Below are positions 16,634-24,805 of a stretch of DNA of 32,918 bases, piece after piece. The notes under the pieces are model-generated. The model was not told the origin of the DNA, made no database searches, and saw nothing but the letters and a program-made list of their open reading frames with translations. Position 1 is the stretch's first letter, and each line of letters opens with the position of its first letter. Where the stretch lies: assembly GCA_903851235.1 (NCBI GenBank), contig CAINNR010000020.1, positions 1 to 32,918 of the forward strand. Reading direction: 5' to 3'. Made by a program: the position numbers and the translations under genes. This DNA is from an uncultured Candidatus Berkelbacteria bacterium (GTDB taxonomy: Bacteria; Patescibacteriota; UBA1384; XYA2-FULL-43-10; CAINNR01).

Positions 16634-16966
16634 TTACATTTTCCTAGCATTGTTAGATGACACATTTGGATGGTAAGAAATGATTGGTGGACGAAAACCG
16701 ATGATCAAGCCAATAACCAAAATTATTAACGAAACAACGATGCACCACACCCATATTAAGTCAATTCCTTCCGGGTAGGGCTTACAACCTGCAATCCCGA
16801 TAAATGAAACCACGAAGCCAAGCAAACCACTTGCCATCCATGGTGCGTTGGGTACGGGAAATTCCGGTATCTGTCTTTTCCTCAACCAAGAGCAGAGAAG
16901 GTAGCCGATTACCAGCCCCATTTCAGTTGCAAATATCGGTAAAGCCCAATATGGCATGGATTTCAC
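16634..16966 (-). CDS. Array A gene 3: small multi-TM protein (paralogue family)
   Basis: VKSMPYWALPIFATEMGLVIGYLLCSWLRKRQIPEF..PWMASGLLGFV. Confidence 0.8.
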   Translation of the reverse strand: MKSMPYWALPIFATEMGLVIGYLLCSWLRKRQIPEFPVPNAPWMASGLLGFVVSFIGIAGCKPYPEGIDLIWVWCIVVSLIILVIGLIIGFRPPIISYHPNVSSNNARKM

Positions 16967-16988
16967 GTCCCTTCCACGGAGATTATCA

Positions 16989-17051
16989 CATCGCATAGAA
17001 TATACCACAAAGTACAAAAAAATGCCAGCGGTTGGGCTGGCGAAGGGGAAT
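16989..17051 (-). repeat. Array A terminator+promoter junction R3
   Basis: + strand: atcgcatagaatataccacaaagtacaaaaaaatgccagcggttgggctggcgaagggg. Confidence 0.9.
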
Positions 17052-17072
17052 TGTTACGTTAACAAAGTGTGG

Positions 17073-17417
17073 CTACATTTTGTGATGGTTTTCCGGTGTC
17101 TTGTGCGGAAGACAGGTTGTGGTCTTATGAAGATCTCGTTGAAGGACAATCCAGAGCCCGATAAAATCACAGGTAATTGGTACAATAATCGGCAACCCCC
17201 ACAATAATCTGATGAAATAAGGCAAACTGTAGTTAAGGAAATGTGGACCGGAAATACAAATGCCCGGAATTCCACAAACACCGTTCAAAATCCACCAGGC
17301 GTCTGATAAAAAAAATAATCGGTTTCCTTTTCTCCTCAGATACCGCAAAAGTATTGTGCTTGCGATAGAACCACAGATAACAATCAGCACTGGCCAGACC
17401 CATTGCATTGCTATCAT
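17073..17417 (-). CDS. Array A gene 4: small multi-TM protein (paralogue family)
   Basis: MIAMQWVWPVLIVICGSIASTILLRYLRRKGNRLF; SD gaaagga. Confidence 0.75.
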   Translation of the reverse strand: MIAMQWVWPVLIVICGSIASTILLRYLRRKGNRLFFLSDAWWILNGVCGIPGICISGPHFLNYSLPYFIRLLWGLPIIVPITCDFIGLWIVLQRDLHKTTTCLPHKTPENHHKM

Positions 17418-17439
17418 GATCCTTTCATAGTGATTGTCG

Positions 17440-17492
17440 CATCGCATAGAATATACCACAAAGTACAAAAAAATGCCAGCGGTTGGGCTGGC
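17440..17492 (-). repeat. Array A terminator+promoter junction R4
   Basis: Almost identical to R3: atcgcatagaatataccacaaagtacaaaaaaatgccagcggttgggctggc. Confidence 0.9.
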
Positions 17493-17525
17493 GGTAAAGG
17501 TTAAGCCGTTTGAGGCTTTTGGGTG

Positions 17526-17954
17526 CTAGTTAAGAAGTTCAACTTTCGGATCACCTATGAAGAAATGCGATAAGTAGAGGATAGTATGTATTTTGGTAGC
17601 TAAATTTAACACATGGAGTGAACCATCGATTACGTCGTCGATATAATATACACTGGCTTCTTTGCTCTCGAAAGTGAATCTTAATTGCTTACCTTTCAGA
17701 CCGTTTGGATCTTTCATAAACTGCTCAATGATCTGATAAATCTGCTCGCGATTTTCGGCTTTGGCTGCTGCTTCTGGTGTGCGGAGTATTAGCTCGCCAT
17801 CGCCGATGTTACAAACCGTGCCAGGTATCCTTAGGACGCCGGCATCAAAAAATATATTACGCAAAGGTTCATTTTGCTGCGCCGGGAAGTCAGACTTAAA
17901 AATGATTTCTTCCCCAGGAATAATTATTAATCTCCCAATCATTCTCAGTCCCAT
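17526..17954 (-). CDS. Array A gene 5: 'IIPGEEIIF' family protein
   Basis: SD GGAAGGGTGATGCGCA-ATG; MIGRLIIIPGEEIIFKSDFPAQQ..GTVCNIGDGELILRTPEAAA. Confidence 0.8.
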   Translation of the reverse strand: MGLRMIGRLIIIPGEEIIFKSDFPAQQNEPLRNIFFDAGVLRIPGTVCNIGDGELILRTPEAAAKAENREQIYQIIEQFMKDPNGLKGKQLRFTFESKEASVYYIDDVIDGSLHVLNLATKIHTILYLSHFFIGDPKVELLN

Positions 17955-17985
17955 TGCGCATCACCCTTCCAAATCAGATATCGCA

Positions 17986-18036
17986 ACGCATAGAATATAC
18001 CACAAAGTATAAAAAAATGCCAGCGGTTGAGCTGGC
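17986..18036 (-). repeat. Array A terminator+promoter junction R5
   Basis: + strand: acgcatagaatataccacaaagtataaaaaaatgccagcggttgagctggc. Confidence 0.9.
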
Positions 18037-18068
18037 AAAAGGGAAATGGTTGTGATATTAGAGGTAAA

Positions 18069-18404
18069 TTACGTTTTGTGAGTTGTATCAGACATTGCTT
18101 TAGGAGATTGAGAAGTGAATGGTGGGTTAAGCATGGCGATACTCCAACCAACAATCATGATGACAAACGAAGCAACAACACACCAAGCCCATATTGGATT
18201 GATCCCTTTTGGAAAGGATTGGTTGCAAGCAATCCCAACCATCGCAAAGACAAATCCGAACAAGCCACTTCTCATCCAGAGTGTGCCCGGTGCTAGATAT
18301 TGCGGAACTTGTTTCCTCCCCATGATGTAACAAAATATCAACCCGATTGTGCACCCAGCCAAAGTGATTACGATCGGCCATGACCCTTGTGGCATTGCTA
18401 TCAC
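18069..18404 (-). CDS. Array A gene 6: small multi-TM protein (paralogue family)
   Basis: MIAMPQGSWPIVITLAGCTIGLIFCYIMGRKQVPQYLAPGTLWMRSGLFGFVFA. Confidence 0.8.
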   Translation of the reverse strand: MIAMPQGSWPIVITLAGCTIGLIFCYIMGRKQVPQYLAPGTLWMRSGLFGFVFAMVGIACNQSFPKGINPIWAWCVVASFVIMIVGWSIAMLNPPFTSQSPKAMSDTTHKT

Positions 18405-18430
18405 GGTCCTTTCGGCTTAATGTCACATAG

Positions 18431-18450
18431 CACAGAATATACCACAAAAT
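18431..18450 (-). promoter_or_regulatory. Array A 5'-most promoter (R6), no terminator half
   Basis: Minus-strand TTGCAA-N17-TATATT with TGTGG extension. Confidence 0.75.
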
Positions 18451-18576
18451 AGTTTGATTTGCAATAGAAAATTTGCTATTATAAAGCAAGTCGTAAGTCT
18501 TAATCCAGTAAGTCATAGGCGAGTTCAAAAATGCTTTTGCTTAAAACTTACAAACTTGCGAGCTTAAAACTTTTAT

Positions 18577-20007
18577 ATGAAACGAAGCGAACTGTTTTTC
18601 TCATTTCTTTTAATACCGGTTGACGCGGCGATGATAATCGCTTCTTTTGTCTTGGCTTATTACATTCGAATTAAAGCCGATATTTTACCCGTAAATTCCG
18701 ATGTTTCATTCCACCAATATCTTTGGTACGTACTATATATTTTACCAATCTGGTTGATTATTTTTGCTATGTCCGGATTGTATAAAATTTCTCGCGAACG
18801 AAATTATTTCAACGATTTTTACAAAATTTTCGTCAGCAACGCGGTTGCGATTTTAATTTTTATCGTCGCGATCTTTTTTAGTCGATCGTTTTTCTTTTCG
18901 CGGGTGATTTTAATCATTATTCCGTTGCTCTCGGTTTTTCTGGTTTTTATCGCGCGATTAATTGTTACCTCGTTTCAACGTTATTTATACCAATTCGGTT
19001 ACGGTGTCCATAAAGTGGCGGTAATCGGCGACAATTCAGTTTCTCTTCAACTGGCCAGAGAAATCAAACAGGTAAAACGTCTCGGTCTGGAGTTTGTCGG
19101 GATTGTCAACGGTTTGGGTGATGCCAAAGATCACAAATCGAGTCTGAAGATTATCGGCAATGTCGAAAATCTACAGGAAATCATCGGCAAATACCATCCG
19201 GACGAAATTATATTAACCGATGTCGGAATCAACCGTGAAAAAATTTTAGATATTATCCAAGCTTGTTCCGACGCCAATGTCAGCTTTAAATTCATCTCCG
19301 ATGTTTATTCGATCGTTACAACCTCAAACACTTCATCAGTTTTAGCCGGCTTTCCGGTCATGGAACTAAAAACCATTGCTCTTGATGGCTGGGGTCGAAT
19401 CGCCAAACGGTTTTTTGACATAGTTTTTTCCATCGTATGTTTAATCATTTCTTCACCATTTATGCTTTTGGTTGCGATTGGGACAAAATTAACTTCACCG
19501 GGGCCGATAATTTATAAGCAAAAACGTGTCGGTCGCGATGGCAAATCATTTAATTTTTACAAATTTCGTTCGATGTTCGCTGATAAATGCGACACCACTG
19601 AGCGCGGCTCAAAGTGGACTACCGCATCTGACGACCAAACCAGAATTACGCCGTTCGGCAAATTTATTCGCAAAACCAATTTAGACGAGCTGCCACAGCT
19701 TTGGAATGTCTTTATCGGTAATATGAGTTTTGTCGGGCCGCGACCGGAATTGCCAAAATTTGTCGATGAATTTCAAAAGGAGATTCCGGAGTATTTTCGC
19801 CGTCATCGGGTAAAATCCGGTATCACCGGTTGGGCGCAGGTTAACGGTCTAAAGGGTGACACTTCAATCCCCGAACGAGTTCAATTTGATATATACTACA
19901 TTGAAAACTGGAGTTTTTGGTTTGATATCAAAATTGCGATAAAAACTGTTCTCTTAATTATCGCTGAAGCCTTTGGAGGCAAATATGAATATCGCGATCG
20001 TTCATGA
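18577..20007 (+). CDS. Undecaprenyl-phosphate sugar phosphotransferase (exopolysaccharide initiating polyprenyl glycosylphosphotransferase)
   Basis: N-terminal TMs, CoA-binding-like fold, C-terminal [11 protein letters not shown]...[27 protein letters not shown]...[23 protein letters not shown]. Confidence 0.95.
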   Translation: MKRSELFFSFLLIPVDAAMIIASFVLAYYIRIKADILPVNSDVSFHQYLWYVLYILPIWLIIFAMSGLYKISRERNYFNDFYKIFVSNAVAILIFIVAIFFSRSFFFSRVILIIIPLLSVFLVFIARLIVTSFQRYLYQFGYGVHKVAVIGDNSVSLQLAREIKQVKRLGLEFVGIVNGLGDAKDHKSSLKIIGNVENLQEIIGKYHPDEIILTDVGINREKILDIIQACSDANVSFKFISDVYSIVTTSNTSSVLAGFPVMELKTIALDGWGRIAKRFFDIVFSIVCLIISSPFMLLVAIGTKLTSPGPIIYKQKRVGRDGKSFNFYKFRSMFADKCDTTERGSKWTTASDDQTRITPFGKFIRKTNLDELPQLWNVFIGNMSFVGPRPELPKFVDEFQKEIPEYFRRHRVKSGITGWAQVNGLKGDTSIPERVQFDIYYIENWSFWFDIKIAIKTVLLIIAEAFGGKYEYRDRS

Positions 20008-21082
20008 TTGGTTATCGGAGTTTGCCGGTGCTGATAAAGTTCTTTGGCAATTAAAGCAAATATATCCCGACGCCGACATCTATACCTCAATTTACGATCA
20101 AAAAAAAGTTCCGCAATTTGCGAAATATAAAGTATATACTACATATTTACAAAAGTTTCCTTTGGCAAAAAAATTTCGTTCGATCATGATTCCTTTAATG
20201 CCATTAGCGTTCGAACAATTGGATTTATCCAAATATGATTTAGTAATCTCAAACAGCACCTCCGCTGCCAAAGGCGTTATCACCCGTCCTAATACCTGCC
20301 ACATTTCGTATTGTCACACACCGACGAGATATCTTTGGATGCCAAAGATGGATAATAGAGCTTCCTCCGGCTGGTTGCGCCGGCGAGTTAATAAAAGCCT
20401 AAAAATTTGGGACTTGGCGGCCTCAGCTCGTCCGGATTTTTATATCGCCAATTCGGAAAATATTAAGGCGCGAATTAATAAATTTTATCATCGCGACTCA
20501 GTAGTCGTATATCCGCCGGTTGACACCAGTTTCTATAATCCGAAAAAATCCGACATCGAAAAAAAGGATTTTTACCTTTTTGTCGGCCGTTTTGTACCTT
20601 ACAAAAAAGCCGATTTGGTAATCGAAGCCTTCAACAAATTAGGAGTTGAGTTACGATTGATCGGTAGCGGACCAGAGGAAGAAAAATTAAAAAAAATGGC
20701 GAAACCAAATATTAAATTTCTAGGTCGCGCGTCGGACGAAGTACTATTTAACAATTTTAAATCCGCCAAAGCGTTGATCTTCCCGTCGGAAGAGGATTTT
20801 GGTATTGTGCCGGTTGAGGCTTTTGCCTGCGGTACACCGGTAATCGCTTTCGGCAGCGGTGGCGCAACAGAAACCGTAATCAAAGGGAAAACCGGCGAAT
20901 TTTTTCTCAAACAAACTCCGGAGTCTCTTATCGAAACGATAAAAAACTTCGATCCGGAAAGATACAAGTTTGAGGATTTACGATCTCAAGCCGAAGAGTT
21001 CTCAAACGAAGTTTTTGCTAAGAATTTCAAATCAACTATCGACAAAATGTACTCGGATTACAAAAAGCAGATGGATTTGTAA
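19985..21082 (+). CDS. Glycosyltransferase family 4 (GT-B)
   Basis: [24 protein letters not shown]-terminal EDFGIVPVEAFACGTPVIAFGSGGATETV. Overlaps the upstream gene by 23 bp; SD ggaggc. Confidence 0.95.
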   Translation: MNIAIVHDWLSEFAGADKVLWQLKQIYPDADIYTSIYDQKKVPQFAKYKVYTTYLQKFPLAKKFRSIMIPLMPLAFEQLDLSKYDLVISNSTSAAKGVITRPNTCHISYCHTPTRYLWMPKMDNRASSGWLRRRVNKSLKIWDLAASARPDFYIANSENIKARINKFYHRDSVVVYPPVDTSFYNPKKSDIEKKDFYLFVGRFVPYKKADLVIEAFNKLGVELRLIGSGPEEEKLKKMAKPNIKFLGRASDEVLFNNFKSAKALIFPSEEDFGIVPVEAFACGTPVIAFGSGGATETVIKGKTGEFFLKQTPESLIETIKNFDPERYKFEDLRSQAEEFSNEVFAKNFKSTIDKMYSDYKKQMDL

Positions 21083-21107
21083 CTTGGATTTTATCGAATT
21101 AAAAAAA

Positions 21108-21129
21108 GCACACGCGGGTTGGCGTGTGC
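21108..21129 (-). terminator. Array B hairpin T1
   Basis: gcacacgc-gggttg-gcgtgtgc with A/T tract on the minus-strand 3' side. Confidence 0.9.
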
Positions 21130-21139
21130 AATGAAAGTT

Positions 21140-21553
21140 CTAGTTTGTTATTTCGGCAAGTGCGGCTTCTGCCGCCGCAAGCACCTCATTGATAATCGTT
21201 TCGGGATGAGGTTTTCCTTTGTGTTGCAAAGTTATGTGCTTTGTCTGCTGTTGTTTAATTTCATCAGAATAATGTTCGGTAAGCTTTTCCAGCAGTAATC
21301 GGATTTGCTCGGCAAGTGGTCCAGTAAGATCATTGTAACAACAACCCAGCATACAACAGCTACAGAAACTGCAATCATTGTTTTTGCTGTCATAAAACCT
21401 AACCAAAATTATATCACCACCAATTGAAATAATGACCGATGTGTCACCGAGCACCATTTTGAATATTGTGAACATTGGGAATGCACTGCAATCCCATCTC
21501 TCCAGTGGAAGACCATTCAAAGTCCCAATCAATCTGCTGACTTCGCCAGCCAT
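21140..21553 (-). CDS. Array B gene 1: small Cys-rich-loop protein
   Basis: MAGEVSRLIGTLNGLPLERWDC...CSFCSCCMLGCCYNDLTG...INEVLAAAEAAL; SD aaggat. Confidence 0.75.
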   Translation of the reverse strand: MAGEVSRLIGTLNGLPLERWDCSAFPMFTIFKMVLGDTSVIISIGGDIILVRFYDSKNNDCSFCSCCMLGCCYNDLTGPLAEQIRLLLEKLTEHYSDEIKQQQTKHITLQHKGKPHPETIINEVLAAAEAALAEITN

Positions 21554-21575
21554 TTGGACCGCATCCTTCACAGCG

Positions 21576-21617
21576 TGATAATTCAGCATTTGGAATATAC
21601 CAAATGCTGAATTATCA
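21576..21617. promoter_or_regulatory. Perfect 18-bp inverted repeat enclosing the -10 of array B gene 1
   Basis: TGATAATTCAGCATTTGG-AATATA-CCAAATGCTGAATTATCA; minus-strand -10 TATATT is the 6-nt centre. Confidence 0.85.
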
Positions 21618-21660
21618 GTCAAGACCTAAGAGTAAACCAAATATAATCGAACTAAAAAAA

Positions 21661-21682
21661 GCACACGCAGGTTGGCGTGTGC
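21661..21682 (-). terminator. Array B hairpin T2
   Basis: gcacacgc-aggttg-gcgtgtgc. Confidence 0.9.
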
Positions 21683-21692
21683 AAAGACGGTT

Positions 21693-22103
21693 CTAACTGG
21701 GGGGATTTTGGTTCATAAAAGATTCTATGAAGCTTTCGGCAACTTCGTCTCTTGAAACATCGACAGTCGGCTTCGGTCCCCCAAATTTCCTCAATTCTTC
21801 CAATTCGTTGGAAAAATGATCGCGAAGTTTTTCGTAAAGTGCGAGAAGTTTCTTTGACACCTCATCGCAAATATGCCCATCACCATCAAAAAGCGGATCA
21901 ATATCATATGAGACACTCTGGGGATGAAAAAAAATGCTGAGAGGATAATAGCTGTTGGAAAAAATCAAAGTCGTGTTTCCAGATGTAAGACAAAAAGTAG
22001 GTACGTATGAGCAACGATTGACTTCCCACTGATCGGGAGTTGTCGCGACAATCGCATCCACTAACCGGATCAAAACTTCATTACCCGTAACTTGCTTAGA
22101 CAT
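21693..22103 (-). CDS. Array B gene 2: small hypothetical protein related to genes 1 and 3
   Basis: SD aaggaga, ATG 22103; similar layout (W near residue 27, amphipathic helix, EV.ESFI C-terminus). Confidence 0.75.
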   Translation of the reverse strand: MSKQVTGNEVLIRLVDAIVATTPDQWEVNRCSYVPTFCLTSGNTTLIFSNSYYPLSIFFHPQSVSYDIDPLFDGDGHICDEVSKKLLALYEKLRDHFSNELEELRKFGGPKPTVDVSRDEVAESFIESFMNQNPPS

Positions 22104-22141
22104 GGCATTCTCCTTCAACGGCGGTGATATTTCGCAGATGA

Positions 22142-22171
22142 AGTATAGCAAGAACCGGAAAGCTTTGTCAA
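22142..22171 (-). promoter_or_regulatory. Sigma70-like promoter of array B gene 2
   Basis: TTGACA-N18-TATACT. Confidence 0.8.
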
Positions 22172-22178
22172 TAAAAAA

Positions 22179-22200
22179 GCACACGCGATTTGGCGTGTGC
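22179..22200 (-). terminator. Array B hairpin T3
   Basis: gcacacgc-gatttg-gcgtgtgc. Confidence 0.9.
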
Positions 22201-22208
22201 GTAGTGCT

Positions 22209-22625
22209 TTATGCGGGATTTGTGCCCTTGATCGTTGCCAAAACTTCTTCGATAATGTTTTGTGCTGTAGGTGGATTATTTTCAATCCTTAAGCGTCTTG
22301 CTTCGCTCTCGATCTTCTGTTGCTGAATTTCTTCGTCAAAATGTGCCCCTAGCTTTTTTACCAGCCCATATAGCTTTTGCTCGTTATCTCCCGAGATTCT
22401 GGTATAGTCGCATGACCGCTCGAGGCATGAACAAGTTGTTACACATCCTCGTTCTTTGCTAATTGGTATCATCGTCATACCCATGTTGTTGGATGAGATT
22501 ATTACAACTCTTCTCCCGTCGATGTTTAACACAAATTGCTCCTCAATGTCACAGGCACCGATACTCCAGTATTCAATTGGCAGTTGGGCCAACTCGTCAA
22601 TAAAATCTGAAAGAAGCTTGTCCAT
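22209..22625 (-). CDS. Array B gene 3: small Cys-rich-loop protein
   Basis: MDKLLSDFIDELAQLPIEYWSIGACD...CVTTCSCLERSCDYTRISG...IIEEVLATIKG. Confidence 0.8.
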   Translation of the reverse strand: MDKLLSDFIDELAQLPIEYWSIGACDIEEQFVLNIDGRRVVIISSNNMGMTMIPISKERGCVTTCSCLERSCDYTRISGDNEQKLYGLVKKLGAHFDEEIQQQKIESEARRLRIENNPPTAQNIIEEVLATIKGTNPA

Positions 22626-22662
22626 TTGGGCACCTGTTTCCCTAGGATGGCACGACAGGGGA

Positions 22663-22691
22663 AATATAACAAAAATAGTATTATTTGTCAA
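22663..22691 (-). promoter_or_regulatory. Sigma70-like promoter of array B gene 3
   Basis: TTGACA-N17-TATATT. Confidence 0.85.
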
Positions 22692-22709
22692 TATCAATCA
22701 ACAAAAAAA

Positions 22710-22729
22710 CACACGCTGGCCGGCGTGTG
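22710..22729 (-). terminator. Array B hairpin T4
   Basis: cacacgc-tggccg-gcgtgtg. Confidence 0.9.
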
Positions 22730-22743
22730 CGTGAAATCGTTTT

Positions 22744-23115
22744 CTACTCATCGACTGAAATTAGATCTTTTCCAATCCATGGAATGATTAAACCTCTTGC
22801 ATGACATCCATCAACGATTTTCATCCAAAGTAAAAAGACACGTTTGTCGCCACTGAGCAGAGTATCACATCTCTCATTTGTGTAACACTCAATTTTGTAA
22901 TCACCTAGACCGGTGAAAACGACCTGCAGACTAACTCTAATGTTCTTATCTGGTATGTCCATGGGATCCCGAATGAGTATCAGAGGCAGATTACCAAAAT
23001 AAAATATTCGCCTGAATGGATAACGGTATAGCATTTTCAATTGATCATCGGGACATTGCATGGCTTGGTTGAACAAACTACGAATGGCTAACCACAGTTT
23101 GATTGTTTTTAGCAT
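22744..23115 (-). CDS. Array B gene 4: hypothetical protein
   Basis: ATG 23115 after gcgggtg; leader shared with gene 3. Confidence 0.7.
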   Translation of the reverse strand: MLKTIKLWLAIRSLFNQAMQCPDDQLKMLYRYPFRRIFYFGNLPLILIRDPMDIPDKNIRVSLQVVFTGLGDYKIECYTNERCDTLLSGDKRVFLLWMKIVDGCHARGLIIPWIGKDLISVDE

Positions 23116-23154
23116 CCGTTGTCACCCGCTTTCTTGTGATGGTGCGACAGAGGA

Positions 23155-23183
23155 AATATAGCAAAAATAATATTATCCGTCAA
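23155..23183 (-). promoter_or_regulatory. Sigma70-like promoter of array B gene 4
   Basis: TTGACG-N17-TATATT. Confidence 0.8.
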
Positions 23184-23257
23184 AAATATTTACTTTATTT
23201 CATTGTTTGTGATATATATTATGTAGCGCAAGCGACAACTATTGGGAGGCGGTTGGA

Positions 23258-24145
23258 ATGACCGACGCCAGGACCGAAGTCGAATGCAATAAAGTCATCT
23301 CTAACTTACGAAGTGCTAAGTTTTGGTGGTCGGGAGGGATTGTGCCAATCCAATATTTCGTGATATTCATTCTGCACTTCTTTCTCTGGGCACTTGTTGC
23401 TCCAGTGGTCCGACAATTCTTCCCAAATGCGACATCAGACGCGGAAAAGATGAACATTGATGGTTGGTGTGGCTATGTAATAGCGGCGATACTTGTTGTG
23501 GTGACCATCTTGGTTTTTGGAGGGCGAAAAAAAGCCTATGACAACGCCAAGAGAGTTTTCGGGAACACTTTTAAGGGTGTCGCGTTGGTAGTTGTTGATA
23601 ACTATCGAAAATACCACGCATTTTACCAACAGATGGATGTTGCTTGCAAACCGGATGTTGTTTTGCCGGCACGCAGCAATTTTGACGGTGATTGCAGTTT
23701 GGAAAATGAGCTTGGCGTTTCAGCCAAGGTCGTGATTACTTTTACTTCCGGCAAAAGATATTTTTCTATGCTGCCAATACCGGCGCTTCAGTCTGCGGTT
23801 GAGGTTGTCGAGGACGTAACAATCGCTAACATAGGCTATCCTGATACTGTTGCCCAGATGTTGTCGTGGTATCCACATGGCGACGACTCGATTATTAAAG
23901 TGGTTGAGTCGTGTCTTGTATCGCGCCTTTATCGCGCAAAAAGTTTGGCAACGTTTTGTGATGTTCGTCCTTTTGATGAACGGCTAGGAGACCCAGTTGA
24001 TCGATTTGAAGCAGCATTAGAGGAGTGTGGTAATGCGCTTCTGACAAACGATGTTGTTAAGGACCCGTTTGGTGTCAAGGTTACTGTTGGCAAAGTTAGC
24101 GGAAGTACCTCACTCACAAGGGCAAAAGCATTTGCGACTGAATAA
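23258..24145 (+). CDS. Membrane protein, two TM segments plus C-terminal soluble domain
   Basis: SD gggaggcgg, ATG 23258; terminator cggcg..cgccg-T7 downstream. Confidence 0.75.
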   Translation: MTDARTEVECNKVISNLRSAKFWWSGGIVPIQYFVIFILHFFLWALVAPVVRQFFPNATSDAEKMNIDGWCGYVIAAILVVVTILVFGGRKKAYDNAKRVFGNTFKGVALVVVDNYRKYHAFYQQMDVACKPDVVLPARSNFDGDCSLENELGVSAKVVITFTSGKRYFSMLPIPALQSAVEVVEDVTIANIGYPDTVAQMLSWYPHGDDSIIKVVESCLVSRLYRAKSLATFCDVRPFDERLGDPVDRFEAALEECGNALLTNDVVKDPFGVKVTVGKVSGSTSLTRAKAFATE

Positions 24146-24204
24146 TTATCCGACGGCGGAAAGCTACAAACTCTTCGCCGTTTTTTTATTATCTATAAAA
24201 AAAA

Positions 24205-24225
24205 GCACACGCGAATTGCGTGTGC
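24205..24225 (-). terminator. Array B hairpin T5
   Basis: gcacacgc-gaatt-gcgtgtgc. Confidence 0.9.
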
Positions 24226-24236
24226 TGTGTGAATGA

Positions 24237-24683
24237 TCAGCCGTGGAAGTTATAGCATTGAAAGTCTTGGTTTTCGTCATCAAATACCACCCAGTGGTAA
24301 AGATTCAAAATGCGGAGTTCGTAAATTGTGTCATCTGATAGAATACTGCGCCGACGCAGTTTGAGTGTAGTTTCATCATCAGTTGATATTCCAAAGAAAA
24401 GCCCTGCTTTTGCCATAGCTATTACGGTTTCCTTCGGAGACTCAAGCGCAAATCCCTTGAAAAACAGCCATTTGGCGGCGGTAGGATTTGCTGCCACCAT
24501 ATAAGTCAACAAGTCGTCTAGTGATCTGAATTGGGGGACGATTGCAATTTTGCCGTCGGGCTTTTCCCACGCACAGTACGGATAGCCGGACGTAGTAATG
24601 ACACCAAACTCATATATGGCGAAGTTTATCTTCTCTTGAAAAACCACATTATATTCCGGCAATCGCATGAGAGACATTACCAT
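24237..24683 (-). CDS. Array B gene 5: hypothetical protein
   Basis: VAANPTAAKWLFFKGFALESPKETVIAMAKAGLFFG shared with gene 6. Confidence 0.75.
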   Translation of the reverse strand: MVMSLMRLPEYNVVFQEKINFAIYEFGVITTSGYPYCAWEKPDGKIAIVPQFRSLDDLLTYMVAANPTAAKWLFFKGFALESPKETVIAMAKAGLFFGISTDDETTLKLRRRSILSDDTIYELRILNLYHWVVFDDENQDFQCYNFHG

Positions 24684-24724
24684 ACAGATCACGCCTTTCG
24701 TGGGCGAGTTTAGCCAACACAAGC

Positions 24725-24753
24725 AATATAGCAAATATTATTTTAGCGGTCAA
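24725..24753 (-). promoter_or_regulatory. Sigma70-like promoter of array B gene 5
   Basis: TTGACC-N17-TATATT. Confidence 0.8.
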
Positions 24754-24781
24754 CGGTTTTAAATAAGCAAGAATAAAAAAA

Positions 24782-24800
24782 CACACGCGTGAAGCGTGTG
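24782..24800 (-). terminator. Array B hairpin T6
   Basis: cacacgc-gtgaa-gcgtgtg. Confidence 0.9.
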
Positions 24801-24805
24801 CTGGA

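Noticed and set aside
15600-18450. Integron cassette array (attC sites): GTTGGGC in the hairpin matches GTTRRRY
   Set aside because: The GTTRRRY match is absent in R0, R1 and in array B. Hairpins are short and followed by T tracts, no integrase is in the window, and the terminator explanation fits better.
21100-24800. CRISPR-like regularly spaced repeats
   Set aside because: Repeats are about 20-nt hairpins spaced about 0.5-1.5 kb with ORFs between; no spacers of uniform length and no cas genes.
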